A stretch of DNA of 64,000 nucleotides from Liopterus haemorrhoidalis (Eukaryota; Arthropoda; Insecta; Coleoptera; Dytiscidae). The stretch is from assembly GCA_963971575.1 (NCBI GenBank), contig OZ020622.1:36982301-37046300 (forward strand), written 5' to 3'. The stretch's first letter is position 1. Every line of letters begins with the position of its first letter. Positions 31,640 to 43,176 of this stretch are shown here, one piece after another. The translations under genes and the position numbers were made by a program. A model generated the notes under the pieces. The model was not told the DNA's origin. It saw only the letters and a program-made list of their open reading frames with translations, and ran no database searches.

Positions 31640-32735
31640 CTTATAACTTTAACTTAACGTATAACTTTATAGAAATGGAAAAATAAGCGGAGTTGGTTGA
31701 ATTAGTGGAAAATAATCTAATATTGTATGACAAATCAAGAAGAGTTCCGCGTTCCGACTTATGCACTAATGCGGAAACCCTGGTTCTATTATAAACACCG
31801 TAGTTATGGCTTGTGCGTTGTGCTGTGGAGACATGCTGTGTTATATGCCATGCGTTATGTTATGTAGCTATTATAATCCAGGCTTAAGTCTCTAGATCGA
31901 AGCACGTGAGATATTCTTTTCAAATTTTTCGAAATTTATGATTTTTAATATGTCCCCTTTGTTATCACTTACTGAATAATTACAAAACCCAGAAATGTGT
32001 TAAAATGTATTCTGAGTTAAATATAAAAATTCTTAAAATATAACCTGTCGTTAATAAATCTTATTTGGTCGGTCCGAAAAATGGAAACTAAACTGATCCA
32101 TCTATGAACATCTTTAAATTTGACCTTTATTTCGCCATTATTTACCTACAAAGTTTCCTATATCTATCATAACTTTGTTTTCAGCGATATTATAACTAAA
32201 TTTGAATTTCTAAATTATAATTTATCTCCTGTGTCAAGGTTATAAAACTTTCATTATAATTGAAATATCAATTTTTTGATGTATCACTATGTCCATTAAT
32301 AATAATTTGGAACATCCGACACAATTTATATTTGTATAGATCGTACAGGCACACACGATATTTCATGCAACATGGCGCCCGCGACCCAAACTTGATTATG
32401 ATTGATTCATCAGTGTGTTGTGCTGGGCAACCTAACCTGCTAACACCGCCTAAATGACTGTACACAAGGTGACTCACTCATAAAAAGATCTAAGTTCATT
32501 TAGACATGTTTATGCGAGGTAGAACACGCAATTTAGACCTTAATACTGGTAGGGAGTGTGATTATACATTTAGTAAATTATGACTGTCAACTAAGGGTGA
32601 AATAGGGAGTTGTGGTAGACGTGGAAGAAAGTAAAACACGAATCTTGGTAAAGCAAGTCTAGTCGTAAGCGCTAAAGTGTTTGTTCTTGCTGTTAATAAG
32701 GGTATGGACGTGGGTTCAAATTCTGACTGTCAAAT
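31640..32735. other. No gene recognised
   Basis: Contains a hairpin-less echo of the TDR end at 31985-32005 (ACAAAACCCAGAAATGTGT). Otherwise anonymous. Confidence 0.4.
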
Positions 32736-32850
32736 AATGTATTAGGTCATCAAGGATGAAAATTGTAGAAAAAAATTTGTGAAGTGTGAATTTTCACACA
32801 TTTCTGGGTTTTGCAAGTATTTAGTAAAAAAAAAAGAAAAAATAAAATTA

Positions 32851-32921
32851 ACAGGATTCGAACTCTAGTTTGCAAATTACAAAGCCCACGACAAAACCAA
32901 CTACGCTATTAGAGCTACTGA
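32851..32921 (-). other. tRNA-like cassette in TDR copy C
   Basis: On the minus strand, an excellent A box TAGCGTAGTTGG (32898-32909) and a B box GTTCGAATCC (32853-32862) are about 35 bp apart, normal for tRNA genes. The interior differs from the other copies. No paired acceptor stem was found. Confidence 0.6.
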
Positions 32922-33390
32922 ACTTGTGTGTTACATAGCGAATTAAATATTTAAAATATTTTAGTTAAAAACTAAAAAAATGCGTTATTTTCCGAAAACA
33001 TAATCTGATCAAAAATTCCTGTTGTACTATTCCGGTTCACACCAATGTACATTACTTAGAATTTTTTCAGATTTTTAGTTTAAACCATCTGGGCTACAGG
33101 GTGTGGGACAACATTTTTTTGCACAATTTTGGCAAAAATCGCATCAAAATAATTTGTTTTGCAAAAATAAAATTTTGATCGTTAATCCACATACTAAGGG
33201 CTTTCATTTGATACCCTACTCAGAATTTATTATTTTTTTTTTTTTTTGTTGAGCACATATTTGTTTATATTTTTAGGGGGAAATGTTTTTTAGATGTTTT
33301 AGTATTTTTCCTATGTGCGGGTCAAAGAGTTGTATAAGCATGCCAAATTTCAACTCTCTAGGTTTAACCGTTTGGCTACAATTTATACCG

Positions 33391-33537
<147 letters not shown>

Positions 33538-33629
33538 GAAAAAATGACGGTATAAGGGTTTTTTGGTCACACCTACAAAACCCTAAAAAGGCAAAGTTGG
33601 TTGATAACTTACAAATATAAGGAATTATT

Positions 33630-34179
33630 TTATTCATCAAAGTATGCATCCATACTGTCTATACACTTTTGCCATTTAAGCGGTAGGTTGTTCAGGCCGG
33701 TGGTATAAAACCCTGGCGGACGAGAGTCAATGAATTCCTGGAAGGTCAGTTTTACAGCATTGTCGGAATTCAACTGTTTACCTATAAAAAAGTTGTCCAA
33801 ATTGCGTAAGAAGCGGTAGTCAGTGGGGGTTAGGTCTGGTGAGTATGGAGGATGATGAAGAAGTTCCAACTCCAATTCCTGTAATTTTAACACAGTCATT
33901 TGTGCAGTGTGTGGTGTAGCGTTATCATGCAATAAGATAGGAGTCAATCTGTTGACCAATCTAAGCTGTTTTTCTTTAAGTTTTTGCACCATTTCGTTTA
34001 GTTAGTTGCAGTATATTTCTGCTGTTATCGATGAGCCAGGTTTTTTTTAAGTTACCTGTAAGAAATTGGGCGAACAAATTTGATATTGTCTGCTGCGTAG
34101 TAACGCTAGAGCCAAATACACTACTAATGTTTCGCGCGGTTTGCGATGACGTAGTTCCACGTAAGAACTCATACTTCAT
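33630..34179 (-). pseudogene. mariner deletion derivative: DNA-binding part joined to C-terminal half
   Basis: From ATG 34179: MKYEFLRGTTSSQTARNISS, VFGSSVTTQQTISNLFAQFL, TGNL, the first helix-turn-helix of a mariner/SETMAR-type transposase. Then, without the second helix-turn-helix or first catalytic Asp, sequence corresponding to GSSITAEIYCN follows, a stop, and the frame MVQKLKEKQLRLVNRL with LLHDNATPHTAQ and YSPDLTPTDY (two catalytic Asp) and LPLKWQKCIDSMDAYFDE at the end. About 200 residues of the core are missing and the two halves are in different frames. Inactive; probably an internally deleted element whose outer ends I could not define. Confidence 0.85.
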
Positions 34180-34223
34180 AATAATGCGAATTTCCGTTCC
34201 GTTCCAGTTTCAACAAAATTAAT

Positions 34224-34395
34224 TTAAAAAAAAAGTTTTTGATGTTTTTTAGAGCATACAATGATTTCTTTAAACAGGGGAGATGTGTAACTTACCACCA
34301 AAAAAAAAAAAAAAAAAACGGTATAATATTAAGCCAATGTCAAATAATAAGTTTGCAATATTATTAACTACAAATTTCATCCTTGACGACCTGAT
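34224..34395 (+). repeat. Dispersed repeat shared with 62855-63026
   Basis: GTTTTTGATGTTTTTTAGAG, then GGGGAGATGTGTAACTT, AATATTAAGCC, TATTATTAACTAC and CATCCTTGACGACCTGAT match the minus strand of 62855-63026. The last block also matches 32741-32770. It contains an A-run at 34299-34318. Confidence 0.75.
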
Positions 34396-35490
34396 TAAAT
34401 TAAATTTTAAATTTATTGAACAAAAGTTGCTATAAAAGCAATAACTAACAACTTTTATTTGAGACATTTTTTGATTTTTATAACAAAAAAAAAAATTGAA
34501 AATTTTTTGTGATTAAATCCAAGCCGGATAAAAATGCATATAAAATATCTGCTTTGGTGAGAAGAAAACCAAAGCTCTCTAGGAAGAAGAGGTTGAATTT
34601 GACCATAGTATGATCCTTTGAACTGTAGAGAATCTATGTATTCTTGTTGCCATTGGCTGTATATGGAAGATTTGAAGATTGCCATAATCTCATTACTGTT
34701 TAGAGGAATATTTAAGAGGGGGCCATTTATAGCTGATTAATAATTTTCAAATTGCCCTTTACAATTTCCAACATTGTGTAACCTTATTTTGTTTTTGCTA
34801 AACAAGTTTGCACACCACTGTTGTAAATTAATTTAATAAATGTTCAGGAAAAAAATTGTAGCTGCACTTACGAAGCTATTAAAAATGTTCTACTGCATTA
34901 TTAATATTTTAATGTTGTTTATAAACACTGCATTTAGCGTGATAATTTTATTTTTTACACTTAAATTGTTAATTACTTTCTAAAAGATACTTTCAATGTA
35001 GGTATTCTTTGAGAAATATGATTGGACTTGTGTCTGATTATTTGTCGTTTCACCAATTCTCACCTTTTACAGTCTTTTCTAAACAATCAGTCAATAACAG
35101 TGTAACATAAGATGAGAAACTTCACACCTTAACATGAGTACACATCTTTTGATAACTTTTCCGGTTCTTTTATAAGAAGTATCCGGTTTCCGATCGACAT
35201 GGGTTAATTTAGATACAAGCGGAAAAAACTGTTCTGATTTATTATTCTCAGCCAAACTAAGATGACCCAAAAATTATTTTAAAATGTTAAACAGGTTGTT
35301 AATATATAAATGGGTTTAGAGCAGGAATGTGTAACCTAACATTTGGCCCTAAATCCGACCAGCCAGCCACCTTAGGAATGCTTTTTTTCTGAGAGGGGGC
35401 TCGTTAAATACCTTAGGCCTAGGGCCCTTACAATTCATAAGACGGCCCTGGGCACAACGATTAAGTAAGTAAAAATTGTCAGTATTCAAC
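34396..35490. other. No gene recognised
   Basis: A piece at 34424-34470 (AAAGCAATAACTAACAACTT) matches the CTGT/CCGT-rich repeat family. At 35375-35460, blocks such as CTTAGGCCTAGGGCCC and ACGGCCCTGGGC resemble the ends of unidentified DNA elements; no pair found. Confidence 0.4.
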
Positions 35491-36730
35491 CATTTTTACC
35501 GGCCGCCAACATATATAAGGGAGGTATTGTGATCATACCGATTTTGACATTTCGAGATTTCGATGGATCTCCACGAATTGAGGTCCCTACATAACGTTTT
35601 GACTATTTTTAGCATGATGTCTGTCGGTCTGTCTGTCCGTCCGTCCAGTGTTGTAATAGATACATTTGAAAATATATCTAGATACAGATACAGATAATTG
35701 AGGAAAAATGTATCTAGATGCAGATACAGATACAAATTTTAAAAAGTATCTAGATACAGATACATTTTTTTTTACAATGTATCTAGATACTTCAAGATAC
35801 TTTTAAGATACTTTCGGAAAAATGAAACACCACAAAAAAAGAAATAACTAGAGCAAGCAATATATTTGTTCACAATAAAAAATAAGTTAAGCACTATTAT
35901 TACTCTTAAAATAAACACAAATAGCCTTTGAAGCTGTGTGTCAGAAATATTAACTAACTATATACCTATGTAATCTTTAAAAAAATCACTTTTTTATTCC
36001 AATTTCAGCGGATATCTCGAACATTTTTTGTTCGCTAATAAATTACTGATTATTAAATGAGTATTTAAAATTTTATATAGGTATTGCAAAACTACGTCAT
36101 ATCATACTCATGTTTAGATTCAGAGTGAAGCATGTTTTTACTCCCACCAAGCAAGAAAGAGTTTACTGGTCGCTGATTGGTTAATTTAAACTTAAAATTC
36201 AAATATCTGAATGATGCTAAATATATTACCAACTTGGAAAATCGTAAGGACATATTTTGTAAAAAGACCTTGAAAAAGACAAAATAGGAAAGTATCTGAA
36301 AAAAGTACCTGAAATACAGATACCTAGATACTGATTTAAATATCTAGATACAGATACAGATACATATTTTAAAATGTACCTAGATACAGTAACTAGATAC
36401 TTGCACAGTATCTAGTTACTGTATCTAGATACAAATACCTAGATACATTACAACACTGCGTCCGTCTGTCTGTCTGTCTGTCTGTCCGTCCGTCAATCCG
36501 TCCGTCCGTCTGTCTGTCTGTCTGTCTGTGTACACGTGCAGTGCAAATTCGGCTAAAAGGATTTTTATGAAACTTCATATTTAAGCTTTTGACATCAATA
36601 GCCAGGGTTGATCAACTTTTAGTAAAAATCGGCTGACTAGAAATGAGAGTTTACTTGTGTCGATTTTAAGATTTTTGTGAATATTTAGCAATAGAAAAAC
36701 ATTTTTGAAAAATTTTCCGAAATTTTTTCC
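35491..36730 (-). repeat. CTGT/CCGT-rich dispersed repeat, copy 1 (split by hAT)
   Basis: Starts TTTTTACCGGCCGCCAACA, continues ATTTCGATGGATCTCCACGA, a CTGT/CCGT microsatellite, TACACGTGCAG, GCAAATTCGGCT and TTCATATTTAAGCTT. It is interrupted within the microsatellite by the hAT element 35646-36458. Other copies are 36735-37560 and 49265-49978. Confidence 0.8.
35646..36458. mobile_element. Non-autonomous hAT, 813 bp, 8-bp duplication
   Basis: Ends CAGTGTTGTAATAGATAC and, inward from the right, CAGTGTTGTAATGTATCTAG. The 8-bp CGTCCGTC is present on both sides (35638-35645, 36459-36466). Both subterminal zones are packed with TATCTAGATACAGATAC repeats, probable transposase-binding motifs by analogy with other hATs. 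No transposase is encoded. Confidence 0.93.
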
Positions 36731-36734
36731 AAGT

Positions 36735-37560
36735 ACCTATTTTTACCGACCGCCAACATATATAAGGGAGGTATTGTGATCATACCAATTTTGACGTTTC
36801 GAGATTTCGATGGATCTCCACGAATTGAGGTCCCTAGATACTATTTTTAGCATGGTTTGTCGGTCTGTCTGTCCGTCCGTCTGTCTGTCTGTCCGTCTGT
36901 CTGTCTGTCCGTCTGTCCGTCTCTCTGTCCGTCTGTCTGCGTACACGTGCAGAGCAAATTCGGCTGAAAGGATTTTTATGAAACTTCATATTTAAGCTTC
37001 TTCTATCAATGGCACGAGTTGATCAACTTTTGGTAAAAATCGGTCGACTAAAAATGGGAGTTTGCTCGTGTCGATTTTAAGATTTTTGCGAATATTTCAC
37101 GACAGAAAAATATCTCGAAAAAATTTATTAAACGAAAGTTGCTATAAAAGCAATAACTAATAACTTTTATTTGAGACGTTTTTTGATAAAACGAAAAATT
37201 TCGAATAATTTCTGTAAAATTTTTCGAAATTTTTTCCATGTCTCAATTTTTTCATATTTATATGTAACGTTTCCATGATCATGATAAATAATATCTCTGT
37301 TAGAAAATATTAGGTCAAGTTGTTTCTACTCTGCTGCTAGAATGTAATTTATGTAAGTACTTTATGATGGCGGTCGGTCCTGTGGTGGCCACAGCAGATT
37401 TTTTCAAACTTATATGTAACGTTTCCATGGTAATGATAAATAATATCTCTGTTAGAAAATATTGGCCCAAGTTGTTTCTACTCTGCTGCTAGAATAAATT
37501 TTATACAAGTACTTTGTGATGGCGATCGGTCATGTGGTGGCCACAGCTAATTTTTTTAAT
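36735..37560 (-). repeat. CTGT/CCGT-rich dispersed repeat, copy 2
   Basis: Same order as copy 1 without the hAT, extended through AGATTTTTGCGAATATTTC, AAAGCAATAACTAATAAC and TATGTAACGTTTCCATG. The last ~150 bp are tandemly duplicated (about 37245-37395 and 37405-37555), both ending in GGTGGCCACAGC. Confidence 0.8.
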
Positions 37561-38314
37561 TAGTATTTGTTGTTCTTAGCTGCACCAACTATTAACCAGT
37601 GATGAACATACTCATTTGCAACATCAATATTTTATTCGGGGGCAACCCAAAAAACAATCTGATATTAAATTAAATCATAAAATAACATCTCCAATATTTT
37701 AGCAGGCAGACTTAAAAGATTCATAACAATCTAATTAAAATTCTAATCAATAAGCGAAAGAAGAAATCTTTGTTCGTTCGTAGAAAGTAATAAAGTCGTC
37801 TGGAGACAATCTAGAGCTCAGCATATTAATCAATTATTTATAAGCATCATTGAATTCTAGTTACAACAATGGCGGGTGCGTACCGTAGCTACCAACCAGA
37901 AAAATATTAAATCTCCTGAATTATATTCAATTGTTCTCAACAATAGAAGGATATGTGTAGTTATCATTGGTTCTTGCACAATAGAATTATGCTAATTTTT
38001 GCTTCAAATGGTTTCTCTAATCACATCTATATTAAATGAATACTAACTTTATTAACAGTATTTAGGTTAATTGTTCGTTTTCCGAAAATTTTTCTGATGT
38101 GAACAGGGTCATTCCTGAATTGTTGGCCGTCCAGGTGCAAAAACAATATCGCCGCTCTTATTAACTAAATATTATTTAATTAAAAATTTGATATGTAATA
38201 ATACCTATACAAAGTTTTAAGTATTTATCATGCAATTTTTTTTCTAGTTTTTATTTTCCTAAAATAAAAAACGTAAAATAATAGGCGGAGCCTACTGAAC
38301 ACTACACTCTACAA
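37561..38314. other. No gene recognised
   Basis: AT-rich DNA without assignable features. Confidence 0.45.
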
Positions 38315-38609
38315 CCAGTGTTTCCGAAAGGGTGTGCCGCGGCACAATAGTGTGTCGCAAAATTTTCCTAGTGCTGCGAAAAAAAAAAACTAGTGTCGTT
38401 TTTATTTTAACATCATTGTCCGAATATACGTACAATACCAGTAATAAGAATAAAATACACGGAAGATCTTTTTATGAAGAATTGAAATTGACATCCTGAA
38501 TACAAGAATGTCTGCATTCAAAATTTCTTCTATGACTACGTAAGTGTGCCGCGAAATTTTTCTTCTTTGGAAAATGTGCCACAAGAGTAAAAAGATTGAG
38601 AAACACTGA
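38315..38609. mobile_element. hAT-like MITE, ~295 bp
   Basis: Ends CAGTGTTTCCGAAAGGG and, inward from the right, CAGTGTTTCTCAATCTT; both subterminal zones carry GTGTGCCGCG/GTGCCGCGAAATTTT and GTGCCAC motifs seen in hAT elements. The 8 bp on either side do not match well, so the duplication has decayed or the boundary is off by a little. Confidence 0.65.
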
Positions 38610-39678
38610 TGTACACACATGAACTCGACTCTCATCTGTTAATATTTTTTTATTATAAGTATGTTTAATTTTTAAAAAAATTGAAGTGAAGTGTGAATTT
38701 TCACACAATTCAGGATTTTGTAGGTATTTAATAAGTGTATGAAGTCAACATAATACTGGATGTGTATATTTATCACATCAAAATAAACAGTTTTTTTTTT
38801 TTTTGATAATCACTTTTATTCGTTATTTAAGAACAAAGAGCTTCCAATTAATATTTTTAAACAAAATTTTAATAATTTGCCAAACATCCAAGCGTTTTTT
38901 TCTGCATTTGCTTCGTATGCAAGTCTTCATTAGGTTAATAAGAAATATTTTACAGTGTAGAGTGTAGTGTGGTCTGAGTAACTCAGTTCGGAACTATTGA
39001 AAAAATATATTATTTTTTTAATATTTTTAATTCCAAAAAAATACACTCACTATCTTAGCTATAAATACAAAAAATCCATAACAATATTAGCCATTATTTA
39101 ACCATGAATTAAAAAATAATGAATTTTGTCAAAAACACAAAAACTGACACATATTTCAAAAAACACAATCTGATCAAAAATTCATCTCGTACGTTTCCGG
39201 CTCAGGTCAATATACATTACCTATAATTTTTTCTAATTTAACCCCTTTAGGTAAAAGGTTGTGGGACAAGAACTTTTGCACATTTTTGGCTAAATTCGTG
39301 CTAAAAGAAACGAATTTCAAAAAACTATCTATCGTTTCTTAATCTCCGTAAGAGCTTACTTTTGATACCACACAATAAATGTTTTAAAATTTTTTACCAA
39401 CGACACTACAAAATCGTCATTTTTCGAAAAACTTTTCTGATCAAAAATTCCTGTTGAACTATTCCGGTTCCCATCAATGTTCATTACGGAGATTATTTTC
39501 AGATTTTTAGATCAATCACTCTGGGAGATAGGGTGAGGGACAAAAGTTTTTTGACACATTTTTAGCAAAATTACAATAAAAAAAAATTACTTTTCAAAAA
39601 TAAAAATTTGTTTGTTAATCCACGCATTATTTGGTATACCACTCAAAATTTAAAGAAAATATTTATTTTTATTAAATA

Positions 39679-40955
39679 CAAGGTGTCTCAAAAGAAATTT
39701 TATATTTATTTAGCTTACTGCGTGAACGCAACGTATCCGACGGGCGCGGGGGTTATGTCAATCGGTAGCCTGGCTCTTGGGAGTCGCTATGGAGCGTTTC
39801 TCGGGAGAAGACCGCGCGTTATGCGTGCGAGAGTTTTACAAAAACGGTGATTCGGCGACTGTAGCGCGTAGAAAATTCTGCAGTATTCGAGGTTTTCTCT
39901 CATTCGACATTGGGTTAAAAAGTTTGAAGAGACTGGTACAACGCTGGATAAATCAAAATCCGGGCGACCTAGGTCATCAAGAACGGTAGAAAACGTGGAG
40001 AATGTTAATCAGTGTGTTCGTGACGACCCGAACCTTTCAATTCGGAAGCGCGCAAGTGCTTTAAATGTGCATAGATCATCATTACATCGCATTATGCACA
40101 AAGACCTAAAGCTGCACCCCTACAAAATTCAATTGGTGCAAGAATTAAAGCCCCAAGATGCCAGTCAGAGGCTTAATTTCGTAAATCAGGTGATTGAGCG
40201 ATTTTCAACGTTTACCAACATTTTGTTTTCGGATGAAGCTCATTTTCATCTTAATGGCCACGTAAATAAGCAGAACTGCCGCTACTGGAGTGCAACGAAT
40301 CCGAAACGCAAACATCAGAAACCCCTACATTCGCCTAAAGTGACCGTATGGGCTGCGATGTCGGCGCGAGGAATTATCGGCCCTTACTTTTTTGAAGACG
40401 AAAGGGGGCGTGCAGTTAGAGTGAATTCAGAGCGTTATGTGGAGATGTTAGACAACTTCTTGGTATCTGAACTGCAAAACTTTCCTGGCTATAACCAAAG
40501 AACATGGTTCCAACAAGACGTAGCAACTTCACACACGTCCAATATGTCTCTGCCACGTGTTCGTGAAATTTTCTCAGGCAAATTGATCTCCTGGAGAGGT
40601 GACATAAATTGGCCTCCACGCAGTCCAGATTTAACCCCTATGGACTTTTTCCTATGGGGTTATCTTAAATCTAAAGTTTACGCCAATAAACCGACTTCAC
40701 TGGCGCATTTGAAAGAAAATATCCGTCACGAAATGGCAGCCATCCCTGAGTCCACCTGCCGAGACGTCATAAGTAATTTTACTGTTCGATTAAATGAGTG
40801 CCGATAACGCGAGGGTCTACATTTAGACGATATTATTTTTAAGAAATAAATCCCCAAAAAGTGTATTTTAATAATTAATAAACATTTTTTCTATATACGG
40901 CTTACTTTTTTTTTAATCGATCCACTAAATATAAAATTTCTTTTGAGACACCTTT
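39679..40955 (+). mobile_element. DD41D Tc1/mariner-superfamily element, 1277 bp
   Basis: Ends CAAGGTGTCTCAAAAG (39679) and, inward from 40955, AAAGGTGTCTCAAAAG, both continuing AAATTTTATATTTA. TA flanks both sides (39677-39678, 40956-40957). Removing it restores the TDR arm (ATTAAATACATAATTG). The single transposase gene is nearly intact. Confidence 0.93.
39789..40807 (+). pseudogene. DD41D transposase, one frameshift
   Basis: From ATG 39789: MERFSGEDRALCVREFYKNG, DSATVARRKFCSIRGF. One frame change within TTTTCTCTC (about 39892-39900) switches to HWVKKFEETG and SKSGRPRSSRTVENV, then an uninterrupted run to TAA 40805-40807 that includes the second helix-turn-helix (LSIRKRASALNVHRSSLHRI), first Asp in FSDEAHFHLNG, VTVWAAMSARGIIGPYFFE, second Asp in WFQQDVATSHTS and third Asp in PRSPDLTPMDFFLWGY. 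I count 41 residues between the last two Asp, the DD41D spacing. Total about 339 residues, normal for the superfamily. A one-base repair or a sequencing error would leave it whole, so this is probably the youngest element here. Confidence 0.92.
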
Positions 40956-41136
40956 TACATAATTGTTTCTATTTATCTCGGGATGTGTTTTTCTGAACTC
41001 TCCGTATTTTTCCTATATGAGGGTCAAAGAGTTATATAAGCATGCCAAATTTCAATATTCTAAGTCGTTTGGCTACAATTTCTACCGTACAGACACACAG
41101 ACAGACAATCATACCTACAAAACCCAAAAAATCAAA

Positions 41137-42017
41137 TATAATTCGTGAAAAAAGAAACAAATTATTACTTACTCAATTAACAGATTAAGGACCGAGATTT
41201 TCATCTCAAAATTAGGTGGGTTATAACTTATTAGGCGAATAGTTGCATAATAAAAAAAAAATCTCGCGGACCGGCGGTTGGGAAACACTGGTGTATAGCA
41301 CTGTAGTTAATAACAATATTCATTAAAATTTCAGGGGACATTTTTTTTTTTTTTGTCTCAGGGCCCCAAGCCTTGTATTTGCCCCACTGAGAAAGAAAGA
41401 TAAAAATGAAAAACTATTTTTATAGGACAAAAATTAATAAACCTTTATTTTTCACATCAATCAAATTTTTTTGGACAAATTTTCAAACACAAAATAGGAG
41501 TGGTATTTATGAAATTGAAACAATTTGGAAAATAAATTACAATACACATTTTTGTTGTAAAAACGCAGTATGTAACTTAGTCAGCGGAAATAATAAACAT
41601 GATATTATTAAATTTGCAACTATGTGATGACATCACAGTTTATTTAGTGCAATTTATAACAAACTTTATTATAAAATATCGAGTGACCCAATTTCGATAA
41701 TCCATGATAGGTCGTAGCGAGAAATCTCACTGGTGTTAACCGGCAACCAGTACCCAGTACCCAGCACAGTGTCGGACCGGAGACGGTTGCGTTCATAATT
41801 TATATGATTAATATGTGAATCATGTTTAAGGTTATGACGTTGAAAGAATGTAATTTTTATAAGTAATTAAATTAGAACAATGGTGAAATGATTTTTGAAT
41901 GTTTCACCAGTAGATAGAAAGGAACACCAGTAGTAAATGATGCGTCAGTGAGTTTTAAGCAGGTATTTCTAGGCCTTAATTTTCAGGCAATAATTACAAT
42001 AGCATTGAGAAATACTT
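41137..42017. other. No gene; a lone hAT-like right end
   Basis: GACCGGCGGTTGGGAAACAC followed by TG at 41269-41290 resembles a hAT terminus (inward CAGTGTTTCCCAACC), without a left partner. The rest is anonymous. Confidence 0.4.
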
Positions 42018-42574
42018 TTTCTCCACGACCACTATAGAATTTAACAATTCTAAAACCAATTTTGACTGCAGAAGTTAATATTCTAACACAAGAGTTGGAA
42101 TGTTATTCTAAAGCACTAATCTTCTTATGCATTTTGCGTGTATTTCATTCCATCACTTGTTATGGAATAACTATTCCATGCTTGTTGTCTTTTGTTTTTG
42201 TAGGGTTACATTAAGATATATGCAACGTTTACATTAAATAAATGCAACATAACTTCTTAACCTAAAATAGAGGCCGATGTGCGGCAAATTAAATTAAAAT
42301 TAAACAAATAATAAATCAAAAAAATTGTTTAATTAATTGATTAATTTGTTATGTAATATATATTATTTGTTAAGATAAAATGTTTGTTAAAATAATTATT
42401 TGTTAATTTATTTTTCTTTTTGGTGGTCGTGGAGAAAGCAGGGTCTGTGACTCGGTTGGAATGAGAAAATTCGTTGCTCGTGGTTCCTCACGCTCGCTTG
42501 CGGCTCGCGCTCGGAATTTTCCACTCGCATCGAATTTTCTCATTTTAACCTTGTAACAGAATATACTATTCCAC
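42018..42574. repeat. 557-bp dispersed repeat, copy 2
   Basis: Same orientation, length and internal inverted pair as 2287-2843, with scattered substitutions only. Confidence 0.75.
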
Positions 42575-42961
42575 AACTATATAGATATACGTTCATTACA
42601 GGCGTGTCTGTGATTAGTAAATGTAGCACGTTCCCCACTCCTTTTTATTACACACCGCTGACCTGTTACGTAATGAGCTCATTACGTAACAGGTTGAGCT
42701 TATTACATAACAGGTTCAAGCAGCAATGGCCGACCGTTGCTATGCAACGTAATAGATAGGTTGAAAGCATATGTCAAATTATTAATAGTTTGTAAAGGAA
42801 ACCGGATTAAAATGAAATAATATAGATCAAGTTTTCGAATTTTGCAAATATATTTTTTGATAGAGTTGGTCTTGGTCAGTATAGTTTTTTTTTTTTAATT
42901 TTTATGGCCTTTGCTACTTCGGCAATTAGCCAGGACAATTCTTATTTTTGAAAAATTCCAA

Positions 42962-43040
42962 GCCTGAACGGGATTCGAACCCGAGACCTTAACAACGCAG
43001 AACACCTGTGTTACCACTACGCTACGCCAGTCGGCAGGGT
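42962..43040 (-). other. tRNA-like segment, free-standing
   Basis: On the minus strand: GCCGACTGGCGTAGCGTAGT, GGTAACACAGG, then TCTCGGGTTCGAATCCCG. Perfect A box (TAGCGTAGTGG) and B box (GGTTCGAATCC), and a good T-arm stem (CGGG/CCCG). The acceptor ends do not pair and an anticodon stem is unclear. Probably a tRNA-derived relic or SINE head, not a working tRNA gene. Confidence 0.6.
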
Positions 43041-43176
43041 CAGTATAGTTATTTTAACTGAATTTACATTCCGTATGACAACGTACATGGTCGTTGCTAG
43101 GCAACGTAATAAATAGTTTGAAATTATTGTTAGTTTTTAAAGGAAGCTGAATAAAAATTAAATAAGTAATAAAGTA

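Larger units (their letters stand above)
38685..41136 (+). mobile_element. TDR subfamily-2 copy split by a DD41D element
   Basis: Hairpin end at 38688-38730 (AGTGTGAATTTTCACAC, AGGATTTTGTAGGTATTTAA), then GTGTATGAAGTCAACATAAT, inner arms to TTTTTATTAAATA. It is interrupted at 39679-40955 and resumes ATAATTGTTTCTATTTATC, GCATGCCAAATTTCAA and a vestigial CAGA run, ending CATACCTACAAAACCC. Confidence 0.82.

Noticed and set aside
42962..43040. Functional tRNA gene
   Set aside because: Good internal promoter boxes but acceptor ends do not pair and no clear anticodon arm; kept as tRNA-like only.
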